From the NCBI RefSeq assembly GCF_030518195.1, contig NZ_JAULSC010000027.1, positions 1-40,121 of the forward strand: a stretch of 40,121 nucleotides of DNA. The letters run 5' to 3'. The notes beneath the pieces are model-generated. The model was not told where the DNA came from. It was given only the letters and a program-made list of their open reading frames with translations, and did no database searches. Positions 10,012 to 17,826 of this stretch are shown piece by piece. A program made the position numbers and the translations under genes. The number at the start of each line of letters is the position of its first letter. Position 1 is the first letter of the stretch. Source of the DNA: Nocardioides cremeus. GTDB lineage: Bacteria > Actinomycetota > Actinomycetes > Propionibacteriales > Nocardioidaceae.

Positions 10012-11610
10012 GTGAGAGCCGGACGTCCCCGCAGCCCCCGCACCCGTCTGGTCCTCGGCGGGCTGCTCGTCGCCGCCCTGGTGGCGCTGCCGCTGGTCGC
10101 CGAGCCGGTCGCCGACCCCGCGAGCGCCGACGACGGCACGCCCCCGGTCGCGGCCGAGGGCATACGCCCGCTGCCGCAGGTGCGCCGGGCCGCGGCGCCC
10201 GACGCGCCCAACATCATCCTGATCACCACCGACGACCAGACGCTCGACGACCTGCGCCACATGCCGCAGACCCGCAAGAAGCTGGGCCAGCAGGGTGCGG
10301 TCTTCAAGGACATGATCTCGCCGCACCCGTTGTGCTGCCCTGCTCGGGCCGAGATCCTCAGCGGCCAGTACGCCCAGAACAACGGCGTGCACTCCAACGG
10401 CGGCGAGTGGGGCGGCTACATGGCGCTGCGCGAGCCCGACAACACCCTGCAGCGCTGGCTCTACGAGGCCGGCTACCACACCGCCGTCGTCGGCAAGTTC
10501 ATCAACTACTGGTTCCCCGAGACCCAGGCCGTGCCGCTGGGCTGGGAGTGGTTCGACGCCTCGGCGAAGAACTCCTTCGGCTACTACGACTTCGACATGT
10601 TCACCAACGGCGAGCGCACCCGCTACGACGACGGCGAGTCCTACTCCACGACGTACACCACCGAGCGCACCGTGCAGCTCGTCGAGGACTGGAGCGCCGG
10701 GCGCGACCCGCTGCGCGACGGCGCGCCGGGCGAGGACAAGCCGTTCTTCATCTGGACCTCCTACTACGCCCCCCACGGCGAGTGCGGCGAGGGCTCCTGC
10801 AAGGTCGGTCCCGCCCCCGAGCGGCGCTACCGCGACCTCTACCCAGGGGCGAAGCCGCCCAGCTTCGCCAAGGCGTCGTACGACGCCCGGCTCGACGACC
10901 CCAACCCGCACATCAAGGGCAAGGCGGTGCTCGACCGCGCGCGCATCGCGCAGCTCCACCGCCAGCGCATCCAGTCGCTGCGCAGCGTCGACGACGGCGT
11001 GACCGCGATCGTGCGCGCCCTGCGCGCCGCCGGCGAGCTCGACGACACCGTCGTCATGTTCACCTCCGACAACGGCTACCTGCTCGGCGAGCACCGCTAC
11101 CTGGGCAAGACGCTGGCCTACGAGGAGGCGCTGCGGGTGCCGCTGCTGGTGCGCGGTCCGGGCATCGAGCGGCGGACCAAGGTCAAGGAGCCGGTCACCA
11201 CCGTCGACCTCGCCTCGACCGTCGTCGACCTGGCCGGCGCGACCCCGGGCCGCACCCTCGACGGGCGCAGCCTCGCCGGGGCAGCCCGCGGCCAGGGCCG
11301 GCTGCGCGCCGACACGGTGCTGGTGCAGGCCGGCGCGCGCTCGGCCCGCGCGGGCACCGGGCCCTGGATGTTCCGCGGCGTGCGCACCGACCGCTACACG
11401 CTCACGAAGTGGCGCAAGCGCTCCGGGCGCGTCCACATCGACCTCTTCGACCGCCTCCGTGACCCCGAGCAGGTCGACAACCTGGCCGGCAGCCGGCGCT
11501 ACCGCCCGGTGCGCCAGGAGCTGAAGCAGCGGCTGCGCGCCCTCGACGGGTGCGCGGGCAGCGACTGCTTCCAGCGGTTCGGGCCGGTGCCCGCGCCGCG
11601 TCGCCGCTGA
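10012..11610 (+). CDS. secreted formylglycine-dependent sulfatase
   Basis: A 532-residue type I sulfatase. After an Arg-containing tip comes a hydrophobic segment (about residues 12-27) and an Ala-rich stretch, indicating export. The fold opens with P-N-I-I-L-I-T-T-D-D-Q, whose two Asp bind calcium. The active-site signature is C108-C-P-A-R112 (C-x-P-x-R), and Cys108 would be converted to formylglycine. G-K-F-I-N-Y, the F-T-S-D-N-G-Y-L-L-G-E-H metal segment and a later L-G-K-T complete the pattern. It should release sulfate from an aryl or sugar sulfate outside the cell, or strip N-acetylglucosamine sulfates; the substrate is not determined. No formylglycine-generating enzyme is in the window. 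GTG at 10012 chosen from the promoter. Confidence 0.92.
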   Translation: MRAGRPRSPRTRLVLGGLLVAALVALPLVAEPVADPASADDGTPPVAAEGIRPLPQVRRAAAPDAPNIILITTDDQTLDDLRHMPQTRKKLGQQGAVFKDMISPHPLCCPARAEILSGQYAQNNGVHSNGGEWGGYMALREPDNTLQRWLYEAGYHTAVVGKFINYWFPETQAVPLGWEWFDASAKNSFGYYDFDMFTNGERTRYDDGESYSTTYTTERTVQLVEDWSAGRDPLRDGAPGEDKPFFIWTSYYAPHGECGEGSCKVGPAPERRYRDLYPGAKPPSFAKASYDARLDDPNPHIKGKAVLDRARIAQLHRQRIQSLRSVDDGVTAIVRALRAAGELDDTVVMFTSDNGYLLGEHRYLGKTLAYEEALRVPLLVRGPGIERRTKVKEPVTTVDLASTVVDLAGATPGRTLDGRSLAGAARGQGRLRADTVLVQAGARSARAGTGPWMFRGVRTDRYTLTKWRKRSGRVHIDLFDRLRDPEQVDNLAGSRRYRPVRQELKQRLRALDGCAGSDCFQRFGPVPAPRRR

Positions 11611-11649
11611 GGCGCCGCCCGCGTCGGCCCACGCCTCGACCCGCCGGCC

Positions 11650-12639
11650 TCAGCCCGGTCGGGCCTCGCCCGTCGACCGGGCCCGGGCCTGGCCGGGCGT
11701 CTCACCGCGCCAGCGCCGGAACGCCCGCGTGAAGGCGGTCTCGTCGGAGTAGCCCAGGCGCAGCGCCACGTCGGAGACCCGCTCGCCCCGCTCGAGGGCA
11801 CGCACGGCGAGCTGCTCGAGGGTGCGCTCGCGCACGGCCGAGAAGCTCAGCCCGCGCTCGGCGAGCAGCCGGTTGAGGTGCCGGCCGCTGTGGGCCAGGT
11901 GCTCGGCGACCCGCTCGCGCCCCCACTCGGGGTGGGCCAGCACCACCTCGCGCACCCGCACCGCGAGGTCCTGCTCGCCGAGCCGGGCCAGGGTGCGGTC
12001 GGCCAGCTCGCGCAGGTGGTCGCGCAGCGCCGCGTTGGCCTGCACCAGCGGCAGGTCGAGCTGGGCCGCCTCGAGCACCAGCGCGTGGCCGGCGGCGTCG
12101 AAGCGCACCGGCACGCCGAGCACGGCGGCGTGCGCCGGCTCGGCGCCGGGCGCCGGGTGCGCCAGCTCGAGCGCGACCGGGGCGACGTGCCCGCCGGTGG
12201 CCCAGCGCGCCAGGTGCAGCAGCGTGGTCAGCGCCGCCTCGGTGCGCTCCAGCGGTCGTACGCCGAAGTCGTGGTCGAACTCGACCCGCACCAGCGGCCC
12301 GTCCCGGTGCAGGGCGAAGGCCCCGGGGCCGATCACCGGCGCGTAGGCCGTCAGCTCCTCCAGCGCCTCGCCGAGCGTCGCGCAGGTCACCAGCAGCATC
12401 CCTGCGCTGTCGAGGTGCCCGACCTGCATCCGCAGACCCAGCCGCAGCCCCGCCAGCGGGTCGGCGGCGCCGGCGCAGTACTCCTCCCACAGCTCGTCCT
12501 GCCAGGCCAGCGGCACCCGCTCGGCGCCGCGCAGCCGGGCGACCAGCGCCTCGTCGAGGGCGATCCCGGTCTCCTGCGCGGCCTGCAGCAGCGCGTGCGC
12601 GTACTGCGCCGTCACCTCGCGTCCGGGCCTGGGGTCCAT
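11650..12639 (-). CDS. AraC-family transcriptional regulator (VirS/OruR-like)
   Basis: A 329-residue regulator. The N-terminal two thirds resemble the arabinose-binding-like domain of VirS/OruR-type AraC proteins, with the pattern D-P-L-A-G-L-R-L-G-L-R and T-L-G-E-A-L-E-E-L. The C-terminal 100 residues hold two helix-turn-helix units. The second is the classical AraC stretch V-S-D-V-A-L-R-L-G-Y-S-D-E-T-A-F-T-R-A-F-R-R-W. It is divergent from the four-gene monooxygenase operon (129 nt between starts) and is the likely regulator of it, as VirS is for mymA in mycobacteria. The ATG at 12639 has GATGAT 6 nt upstream, the same spacing as at 3023. Confidence 0.92.
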   Translation of the reverse strand: MDPRPGREVTAQYAHALLQAAQETGIALDEALVARLRGAERVPLAWQDELWEEYCAGAADPLAGLRLGLRMQVGHLDSAGMLLVTCATLGEALEELTAYAPVIGPGAFALHRDGPLVRVEFDHDFGVRPLERTEAALTTLLHLARWATGGHVAPVALELAHPAPGAEPAHAAVLGVPVRFDAAGHALVLEAAQLDLPLVQANAALRDHLRELADRTLARLGEQDLAVRVREVVLAHPEWGRERVAEHLAHSGRHLNRLLAERGLSFSAVRERTLEQLAVRALERGERVSDVALRLGYSDETAFTRAFRRWRGETPGQARARSTGEARPG

Positions 12640-12718
12640 GGCCCGATCATCTCGCGTGCGTCCCGGATTGCCGACCGGCCCGTCCCGAAGGGCCGGGCGC
12701 GGAGTCGGCGCCCGCTCC

Positions 12719-12724
12719 TAGGGT
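12719..12724 (+). promoter_or_regulatory. -10 hexamer TAGGGT for the monooxygenase operon
   Basis: TAGGGT lies 44 nt before the ATG at 12769, so this transcript would have a leader of about 37 nt. GGGGAGGAG (12754-12762) sits at good spacing from the ATG. Unlike most genes here, this operon is not leaderless. Confidence 0.45.
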
Positions 12725-12768
12725 GACGTGGGTCACGGCGCCGTCGCGGCGCCGGGGAGGAGCGGGTG

Positions 12769-14124
12769 ATGGAGACGCACGGGTACGCCGTGGTGGGTGC
12801 CGGACCGATGGGGCTGGCCTGCGTGCGGGCGCTGACCCGGGCCGGGCTGCCGGTGACCGGCCTCGAGCTGCACACCGACGTCGGCGGGCTGTGGGACATC
12901 GAGAACCCGCACTCCACGATGTACGACACCGCGCACCTGATCTCCTCGCGGCACATGACCGAGTTCGCCGAGCACCCGATGGACCCCGCGGGCGCGGCGT
13001 ACCCCCACCACAGCGAGGTGCGCGACTACCTGGCCTCCTACGCCGAGCGCTTCGACCTCCGCTCGCACTACGAGCTCGGCACCCGGGTGATCTCGGCCCG
13101 CCCGCACGAGGCCGGCTGGGAGCTGGTCACCGAGCGCGACGGCGAGCAGCGCACCCGCGTCTTCGAGGGCCTCCTGGTCGCCTCCGGCACCCTGCACACG
13201 CCGCGGCTGCCGCAGCTGCCCGGCGAGTTCACCGGCACCGTGCTGCACTCCTCGCAGTACCGCTCGCCGTCGGTGTTCACCGGCCAGCGGGTGCTGGTCG
13301 TGGGCTGCGGCAACTCCGGCGCCGACATCGCCGTCGACGCGGTGCACCACGCCGCGAGCGTCGACCTGAGCGTGCGCCGCGGCTACCACTTCCTGCCCAA
13401 GTTCGTCGCCGGCCGGCCCATCGACAGCCTCGGCGGCAAGGTGCGGCTGCCGCGGGCGGTCAAGCAGCGCGTCGACGGGGCGCTCATCCGCGCGCTTGTC
13501 GGCCGGCCCAGCGACTACGGCCTGCCCGACCCCGACTACCGGCTCTACGAGTCGCACCCGGTCGTGAACTCGCTCGTGCTGCACCACCTCGGGCACGGCG
13601 ACATCACCGCACGCCGCGACATCGCCGCGATCGAGGGCCGCCGGGTCACCTTCGGCGACGGCGAGAGCGCGGAGTACGACGTGCTGCTGCTGGCCACCGG
13701 CTACGAGCTCGACTACCCCTTCCTCGACCGCGACGACCTGGCCTGGCCGGTGGGCGCGGACGCGCCGCAGCTCTACCTCAACGTCTTCCACCCCGAGCGC
13801 GACGACCTCTTCGTGATGGGGATGGTCGAAGCCACCGGACTGGGCTGGGAGGGCCGGCACCAGCAGGCGCTCCTGGTCGCGCGCTACCTGGCGCACCGCC
13901 GGGCCGGCACCGGGGCCACCGACGCCCTCGACCGGGCCCGGCGCGAGCGCTCGACCGAGCGCGAGGACGGCGGCTACGACTACCTGCCGCTGGCCCGGAT
14001 GGCCTACTACGTCGACAAGCAGACCTACCTCGACGCGCTCTCGGCGCACCTCGACGAGCTGCCCGAGCTGCCCGAACCGCCCACTGCCCCCGCACGGCGC
14101 GCCGGCGAGCGGGTGCATGCATGA
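12769..14124 (+). CDS. flavin-containing monooxygenase (MymA-like)
   Basis: A 451-residue FAD/NADPH monooxygenase. The FAD site is V-V-G-A-G-P-M-G near the N-terminus. The family motif F-T-G-T-V-L-H-S-S-Q-Y fits F-x-G-x-x-x-H-x-x-x-Y of FMOs; Baeyer-Villiger enzymes end this motif with W or D. The NADPH site is V-V-G-C-G-N-S-G-A-D-I and a late A-T-G-Y motif is present. It should oxygenate a soft nucleophile or ketone-like substrate in the cytoplasm. The ATG at 12769 is preferred over the GTG 3 nt earlier because of its spacing to the GGAGGAG ribosome site. It is first in an operon and overlaps the next gene by 4 nt (ATGA). Confidence 0.92.
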   Translation: METHGYAVVGAGPMGLACVRALTRAGLPVTGLELHTDVGGLWDIENPHSTMYDTAHLISSRHMTEFAEHPMDPAGAAYPHHSEVRDYLASYAERFDLRSHYELGTRVISARPHEAGWELVTERDGEQRTRVFEGLLVASGTLHTPRLPQLPGEFTGTVLHSSQYRSPSVFTGQRVLVVGCGNSGADIAVDAVHHAASVDLSVRRGYHFLPKFVAGRPIDSLGGKVRLPRAVKQRVDGALIRALVGRPSDYGLPDPDYRLYESHPVVNSLVLHHLGHGDITARRDIAAIEGRRVTFGDGESAEYDVLLLATGYELDYPFLDRDDLAWPVGADAPQLYLNVFHPERDDLFVMGMVEATGLGWEGRHQQALLVARYLAHRRAGTGATDALDRARRERSTEREDGGYDYLPLARMAYYVDKQTYLDALSAHLDELPELPEPPTAPARRAGERVHA

Positions 14125-15038
14125 CCGAGATCGCGCTGCCCGACCTGACCCTGCTCAACATCCTGCTCGGCCTGATGATGTTCGGGGTCGCGCTCACCCT
14201 GCGCCCGGCCGACTTCGTGCGCATCGTCAAGGCGCCCAGGGCGCCGGCGGCCGGGCTGGTGGCGCAGTTCGTGCTGCTGCCGGCCGGCACCTGCCTGGCG
14301 GCCTGGTTGCTGCCGGTCAGCGCCGAGGTCGCGCTCGGGATGATGCTCGTGGCGGCCTGCCCCGGCGGGTCGTTCTCCAACATCCTGACCTGGCTGGCCC
14401 GCGGCAACGTGGCGGTCTCGGTCTCGATGACGGCCGTCTCGAGCCTGGCCGCGACCGTGCTGACGCCCCTCAACTTCGCGCTCTACGGCACCCTCAACCC
14501 GCGCACCCGCGACCTGATGACCGACATCTCGCTCGACCGGGTCGACCTCCTGCTGCTGGTGCTGCTGGTGCTCGCGCTGCCGATGGCGCTGGGCATGCTG
14601 GTCGGGGGTCGGTTCCCGGGCTTCGCCGCGCGCAGCGAGAAGCCGTGGCGGATCGGCTCGATGCTGGTCTTCCTGGCCTTCGTCGCGATCGCGTTCGGCA
14701 ACAACCTCGACCTCTTCCTCGACGAGATCGGCACCTTCTTCTGGGTCGTGGTCGGCCACAACGCGCTGGCGCTGCTGCTGGGCCAGCTCATCGGCCGCGG
14801 CCTGCGGATGCCGGTCAGCGACCGACGCGCGGTCACCCTCGAGGTCGGCATCCAGAACTCCGGGCTGGGCCTGGTCATCGCCTTCACCTTCTTCCCCGAG
14901 CTCGGCGGGGTGCTGCTGGTCGCCGCGTTCTGGGGCGTGTGGCACCTGGTCTCCGGGCTCACCCTGGCCCAGGTCTGGTCGCGGCGCCCGCTGCCGGCCG
15001 ACGACCCGGTGCACCGCGACCCGGTGGGCGCGCGATGA
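14121..15038 (+). CDS. bile acid:sodium symporter (BASS) family transporter
   Basis: A 305-residue membrane protein with about nine to ten hydrophobic segments. The family motif C-P-G-G-S-F-S-N-I-L-T-W-L-A-R-G-N appears near residue 77, followed by the crossing-helix region T-A-V-S-S-L-A-A-T-V-L-T-P. A later E-V-G-I-Q-N-S-G-L-G segment is the second discontinuous helix. BASS proteins move organic anions (bile acids, keto acids, pantoate) with sodium across the inner membrane. Its 4-nt overlaps with both neighbours suggest it carries the substrate or product of the adjacent oxidoreductases. Substrate identity is inference. Confidence 0.92.
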   Translation: MTEIALPDLTLLNILLGLMMFGVALTLRPADFVRIVKAPRAPAAGLVAQFVLLPAGTCLAAWLLPVSAEVALGMMLVAACPGGSFSNILTWLARGNVAVSVSMTAVSSLAATVLTPLNFALYGTLNPRTRDLMTDISLDRVDLLLLVLLVLALPMALGMLVGGRFPGFAARSEKPWRIGSMLVFLAFVAIAFGNNLDLFLDEIGTFFWVVVGHNALALLLGQLIGRGLRMPVSDRRAVTLEVGIQNSGLGLVIAFTFFPELGGVLLVAAFWGVWHLVSGLTLAQVWSRRPLPADDPVHRDPVGAR

Positions 15039-15985
15039 GCCGCCGCGTGGTCGTCACCGGGGCGGCCGGCTACCTGGGCCGCCAGCTGGCGCGGCGTCTC
15101 GCGGCGTCGTACGACGTGCTGGGGCTCGACGTGCGCGACCCCGCCGAGGTGGGGCACCCCGACGAGCTCGGCTTCGAGCTGCGCCGCGGCGACGTGCGCG
15201 ACCCGGCGCTGGTCGAGACGCTGCGCGGCTTCGGCGCCACCCACGTGGTGCACCTGGCCTCGGTGCTGGTGGCCTCGCGCGACCGGGCCCGCGACTTCGA
15301 CATCGACGTCAACGGCACCCGCAACGTCGTGGAGGCCTGCCTGGGCGCCGGGGTCGAGCACCTCACGGTCACCAGCTCGGGCGCGGCCTACGGCTACCAC
15401 CCCGACAACCCGGCGTGGATCGACGAGCACGACCCGCTGCGCGGCAACCCCGAGTTCGCCTACAGCGACCACAAGCGACAGGTCGAGGAGCTGCTCGCCG
15501 GCTACCGCGAGACCCACCCGCGGCTGCGCCAGCTGGTGCTGCGCCCGGGCACGGTGCTCGGCGACAGCACCGACAACCAGATCACCGGGCTCTTCACCGG
15601 TCCCCGCGTGGTCGCGCTGCGCGGCTGCCCCTCGCCGTTCGTGCTGGTCTGGGACCAGGACGTGCTCGGGGTGCTCGAGCAGGGCATCGCCACCGACCAT
15701 GCCGGCATCTACAACCTCGCCGGCGACGGCGCGCTGACCATGCCCGAGATCGCCGAGCGGCTCGGCAAGCCGCTGCTGGCGCTGCCGGTGCCGCTGGTGC
15801 GCGCCGGGCTGCAGGTGCAGCGCTGGCGGGGCCGCCCGGTCGGGCCCGAGCAGGTGGCGTTCCTGCGCTACCGCCCGGTGCTGTCGAACCGCCGGCTCAA
15901 GGAGGAGATGGGCTACGTGCCGCAGCGCACCACGCTCGAGGTGCTCGAGGGCTTCGCCCACGCCCGCGGGATGGTGCTGGCGTGA
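15035..15985 (+). CDS. extended SDR / NAD-dependent epimerase-dehydratase family enzyme
   Basis: A 316-residue extended short-chain dehydrogenase. The NAD(P)-binding loop is V-T-G-A-A-G-Y-L-G at the N-terminus. The catalytic pair is Y-S-D-H-K near residue 145, with the T-S-S-G-A-A-Y-G strand before it and R-P-G-T-V-L-G after it. Relatives reduce sugars, steroids or other ketones, and the sequence does not show which. The ATG overlaps the transporter stop by 4 nt, so translation is probably coupled. The next SDR gene begins 11 nt after its stop. Confidence 0.9.
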   Translation: MSRRVVVTGAAGYLGRQLARRLAASYDVLGLDVRDPAEVGHPDELGFELRRGDVRDPALVETLRGFGATHVVHLASVLVASRDRARDFDIDVNGTRNVVEACLGAGVEHLTVTSSGAAYGYHPDNPAWIDEHDPLRGNPEFAYSDHKRQVEELLAGYRETHPRLRQLVLRPGTVLGDSTDNQITGLFTGPRVVALRGCPSPFVLVWDQDVLGVLEQGIATDHAGIYNLAGDGALTMPEIAERLGKPLLALPVPLVRAGLQVQRWRGRPVGPEQVAFLRYRPVLSNRRLKEEMGYVPQRTTLEVLEGFAHARGMVLA

Positions 15986-15995
15986 GGGGGACGGC

Positions 15996-16778
15996 GTGAG
16001 CGTGGTCCTGGTGACCGGCGCGGCCTCCGGGCTGGGCTGGGCGATGACCCGGCTGTGGCACGAGGCCGGCCACGAGCTGGTGCTGGCCGACGTCGACGCC
16101 GCCAGCCTGGCCGACCGGGTCGCCGGGCTCGACCCCGACCGGGTGCTCGGCGTGGTCACCGACGTGACCGACGCCGGCGACCTGGCGGCGCTGGTCGAGG
16201 CGACCCGCGAGCGCTTCGGGCGCCTCGACGTGCTGGTCAACAACGCCGGCATCACCCACCGCAGCCCCGCGCACCGCACCGACCCCGCGGTCTTCCGCAC
16301 CGTGATGGCCGTCGACTGGCAGGGCCCGGTCGAGCTGACCATGGCGGCGCTGCCGCTGCTGCGCGAGAGCGGCGGCACGGTCGTGTGCATCTCGTCGATG
16401 GCGGGCTGGATGCCGGTGCCGGGCCGGGCGGCGTACGGCGCGGCCAAGGCGGCGCTCACCCAGTTCTTCGAGGTGCTGCGCCTCGAGCTGGAGCCCCAGG
16501 GCGTGCGGGTGCTGATGGTGCACCCCTCGTTCCTCGACACCCCGATCGACGAGCACGCCCTGGGCGAGGACGGCCGGCCCACCGGGCGCGCCCGCTCGAC
16601 GGTGGGCCGGATGCGCTCGGCCGACGAGACCGCGGCTCGCATCGACGAGGCGTTGTGGGCCGGTCGTCCGCGGCTCTTCCCCGACCGCGGCACGGTCGTG
16701 GCCAGCCTGCTGTGGCGCCTCGCGCCGGCGGCGTACCTGGCGCAGGTGCGCCGGCGCTTCGCCGACGACCTGCGCTAG
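15996..16778 (+). CDS. classical SDR oxidoreductase
   Basis: A 260-residue classical short-chain dehydrogenase. The cofactor motif is T-G-A-A-S-G-L-G near residue 6 and the N-N-A-G-I motif is near residue 85. The catalytic tetrad region shows S-S-M-A-G-W followed by Y-G-A-A-K. It should oxidise or reduce an alcohol/ketone with NAD(P) in the cytoplasm. The GTG at 15996 follows a purine-rich AGGGGGA site. It is last in the four-gene operon. The mycobacterial mymA operon also carries an SDR gene (sadH), which supports, but does not prove, a similar pathway. Confidence 0.92.
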   Translation: MSVVLVTGAASGLGWAMTRLWHEAGHELVLADVDAASLADRVAGLDPDRVLGVVTDVTDAGDLAALVEATRERFGRLDVLVNNAGITHRSPAHRTDPAVFRTVMAVDWQGPVELTMAALPLLRESGGTVVCISSMAGWMPVPGRAAYGAAKAALTQFFEVLRLELEPQGVRVLMVHPSFLDTPIDEHALGEDGRPTGRARSTVGRMRSADETAARIDEALWAGRPRLFPDRGTVVASLLWRLAPAAYLAQVRRRFADDLR

Positions 16779-16841
16779 GCGCGGGGTGACGCCCGCGCGA
16801 TCATGGGCTCGAGCCGCGCTCTGATGGCGCTGTAGGGCGTC

Positions 16842-16856
16842 GGGGGCGAAGCCTCC
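16842..16856. terminator. possible hairpin after the monooxygenase operon
   Basis: GGGGGC, loop GAA, GCCTCC can pair with one G-T wobble. It lies 63 nt after the operon stop and has no T-run, so this is tentative. Confidence 0.25.
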
Positions 16857-16901
16857 GCCCATCCCGATGTCCGTGCCTGCGGTCGAGGGTGCCGCCCGAG
16901 T

Positions 16902-17213
16902 TCACTGTTGTTCGATGCAGAACTCGTTGCCCTCGGGGTCACGCAGGGTCACCCAGCCGCGATCCTCTGGACCCCTGTGATCCTCGTGGATCGTGGCGCC
17001 GAGGCTGACCGCCCGCTCGACCTCCTCGTCGCGGGAGCGCCGGTCGGGCTCCCAGTCCAGGTGAACCCGGTTCTTGACCGATCGCGGCTCGCGGACACGG
17101 ACGAACAGGAGACCCGGCACTCGGTCCGGCGCTTCGACCAGCACCTCGTCGTCGCCCGCTTCATCGATGTCGGAGATCGGCCAGTCGACCAGTCGGCTCC
17201 AGAAGGTCGCCAG
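16902..17213 (-). pseudogene. VOC/glyoxalase-like domain gene, 5' truncated by a repeat element
   Basis: The frame ending at 16902 encodes L-A-T-F-W-S-R-L-V-D-W-P-I, then V-H-L-D-W-E-P-D and R-D-P-E-G-N-E-F-C-I-E-Q-Q, a clear glyoxalase-like VOC domain. Normal family members have about 15-25 residues with an ATG start before L-A-x-F-W. Here the homology starts exactly where the 111-bp repeat begins (17213). No ATG, GTG or TTG exists in frame between there and the stop at 17388-17390. The only in-frame GTG is at 17144, inside the domain. The gene therefore appears to have lost its start and first strand. A short protein from 17144 cannot be excluded but would lack a quarter of the fold. Confidence 0.75.
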
Positions 17214-17323
17214 CGCCGTAGCCGGAAGGACCGAAAAGCATGGAACGGCCTCTGCTCCGCGGGCGACCCGGCATCGCTCGGTCGTTCGGTCCTTCTGGCT
17301 ACGGACAACACCCTCATGCCGCG
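17213..17323. repeat. 111-bp hairpin repeat element, copy 1
   Basis: This segment aligns without gaps to 39606-39716, about 84 of 111 positions by eye. The most conserved parts are the two ends and bases 51-90. Arms GTAGCCGGAAGGACCGAA (17218-17235) and TTCGGTCCTTCTGGCTAC (17285-17302) are inverted repeats with one G-T wobble around about 49 nt. It lies directly against the truncated VOC gene. It looks like a small non-autonomous mobile element or a REP-like repeat. Confidence 0.85.
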
Positions 17324-17395
17324 TAGCGCGCGCCCGCGGCCACCCGGTCTGCCGCTTCGAACGTCTGGCAGCGCTGAGCGTGGTGTCCTACTCGC

Positions 17396-17698
17396 ATGAG
17401 CGCTGACGATGCCGGTTCGAGCGCAGGTCGCTTCTCGTACGTCGGGGATGGAAGCCCCGATGACGAGCCCCAGGTGACCTACGTCGAGCTGCGATTCCAT
17501 GAGTACGGCGGTCCCTTCTGGGACCACGAGGGCTGCGTTGGTGACGACTGGGCGTTGTGGGAGCCATTGGGGATGACCAGGCCTACCTACGATGCCTGCA
17601 TGGGTTGGTCGGGCGACCAGGGGGAGAGGGTTCGGCTCCTCGAGCGATTACGTGCAGAACTGCCCAGCAGCATCGAGGTCGGATCTACCCCGCGCTAG
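17396..17698 (+). CDS. small hypothetical protein
   Basis: I do not recognise this 100-residue protein. It is acidic, Trp- and Gly-rich in the middle (G-G-P-F-W-D-H-E-G, D-D-W-A-L-W-E-P-L-G) and has no signal peptide or membrane segment. It has visibly less biased third codon positions than its neighbours, which suggests acquired DNA. The ATG at 17396 is the first in frame after the repeat element, and no strong ribosome site precedes it. It lies in the accessory patch between the truncated VOC gene and the MFS gene. Confidence 0.6.
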   Translation: MSADDAGSSAGRFSYVGDGSPDDEPQVTYVELRFHEYGGPFWDHEGCVGDDWALWEPLGMTRPTYDACMGWSGDQGERVRLLERLRAELPSSIEVGSTPR

Positions 17699-17747
17699 GC
17701 ACACTCATCGCCAAGGTGGTGCGCGGTCGTGCCGACAGTCATGCACG

Positions 17748-17765
17748 TGGGTCAGCGGTGACCCA
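17748..17765. terminator. perfect 7-bp hairpin between convergent genes
   Basis: TGGGTCA, loop GCGG, TGACCCA. A second inverted repeat (AGCAACC 17764-17770 and GGTTGCT 17789-17795) follows. Both lie between the small gene at 17396 and the MFS gene, in a 128-nt space with no coding frame I would support. There is no T-run. Confidence 0.4.
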
Positions 17766-17826
17766 GCAACCATTCGGCGCCCACGACCGGTTGCTGACGC
17801 ACCGCGGGCGTGGCTGTGCGAATCCC

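Noticed and set aside
11609..11638. Terminator between the sulfatase and AraC genes
   Set aside because: GAGGCG and CGCCTC could pair, but only 6 bp around a long GC-rich loop and no T-run. This is expected by chance at this base composition.
12769..14124. Baeyer-Villiger monooxygenase
   Set aside because: The motif ends H-S-S-Q-Y, not H-x-x-x-W/D, so it groups with FMOs by motif. Baeyer-Villiger activity is still possible, as some FMOs show it.
16902..17144. Complete short VOC protein starting at GTG 17144
   Set aside because: Homology continues upstream of this codon to L-A-T-F-W at 17213, so a start at 17144 would cut the domain. Treated as a truncated gene instead.
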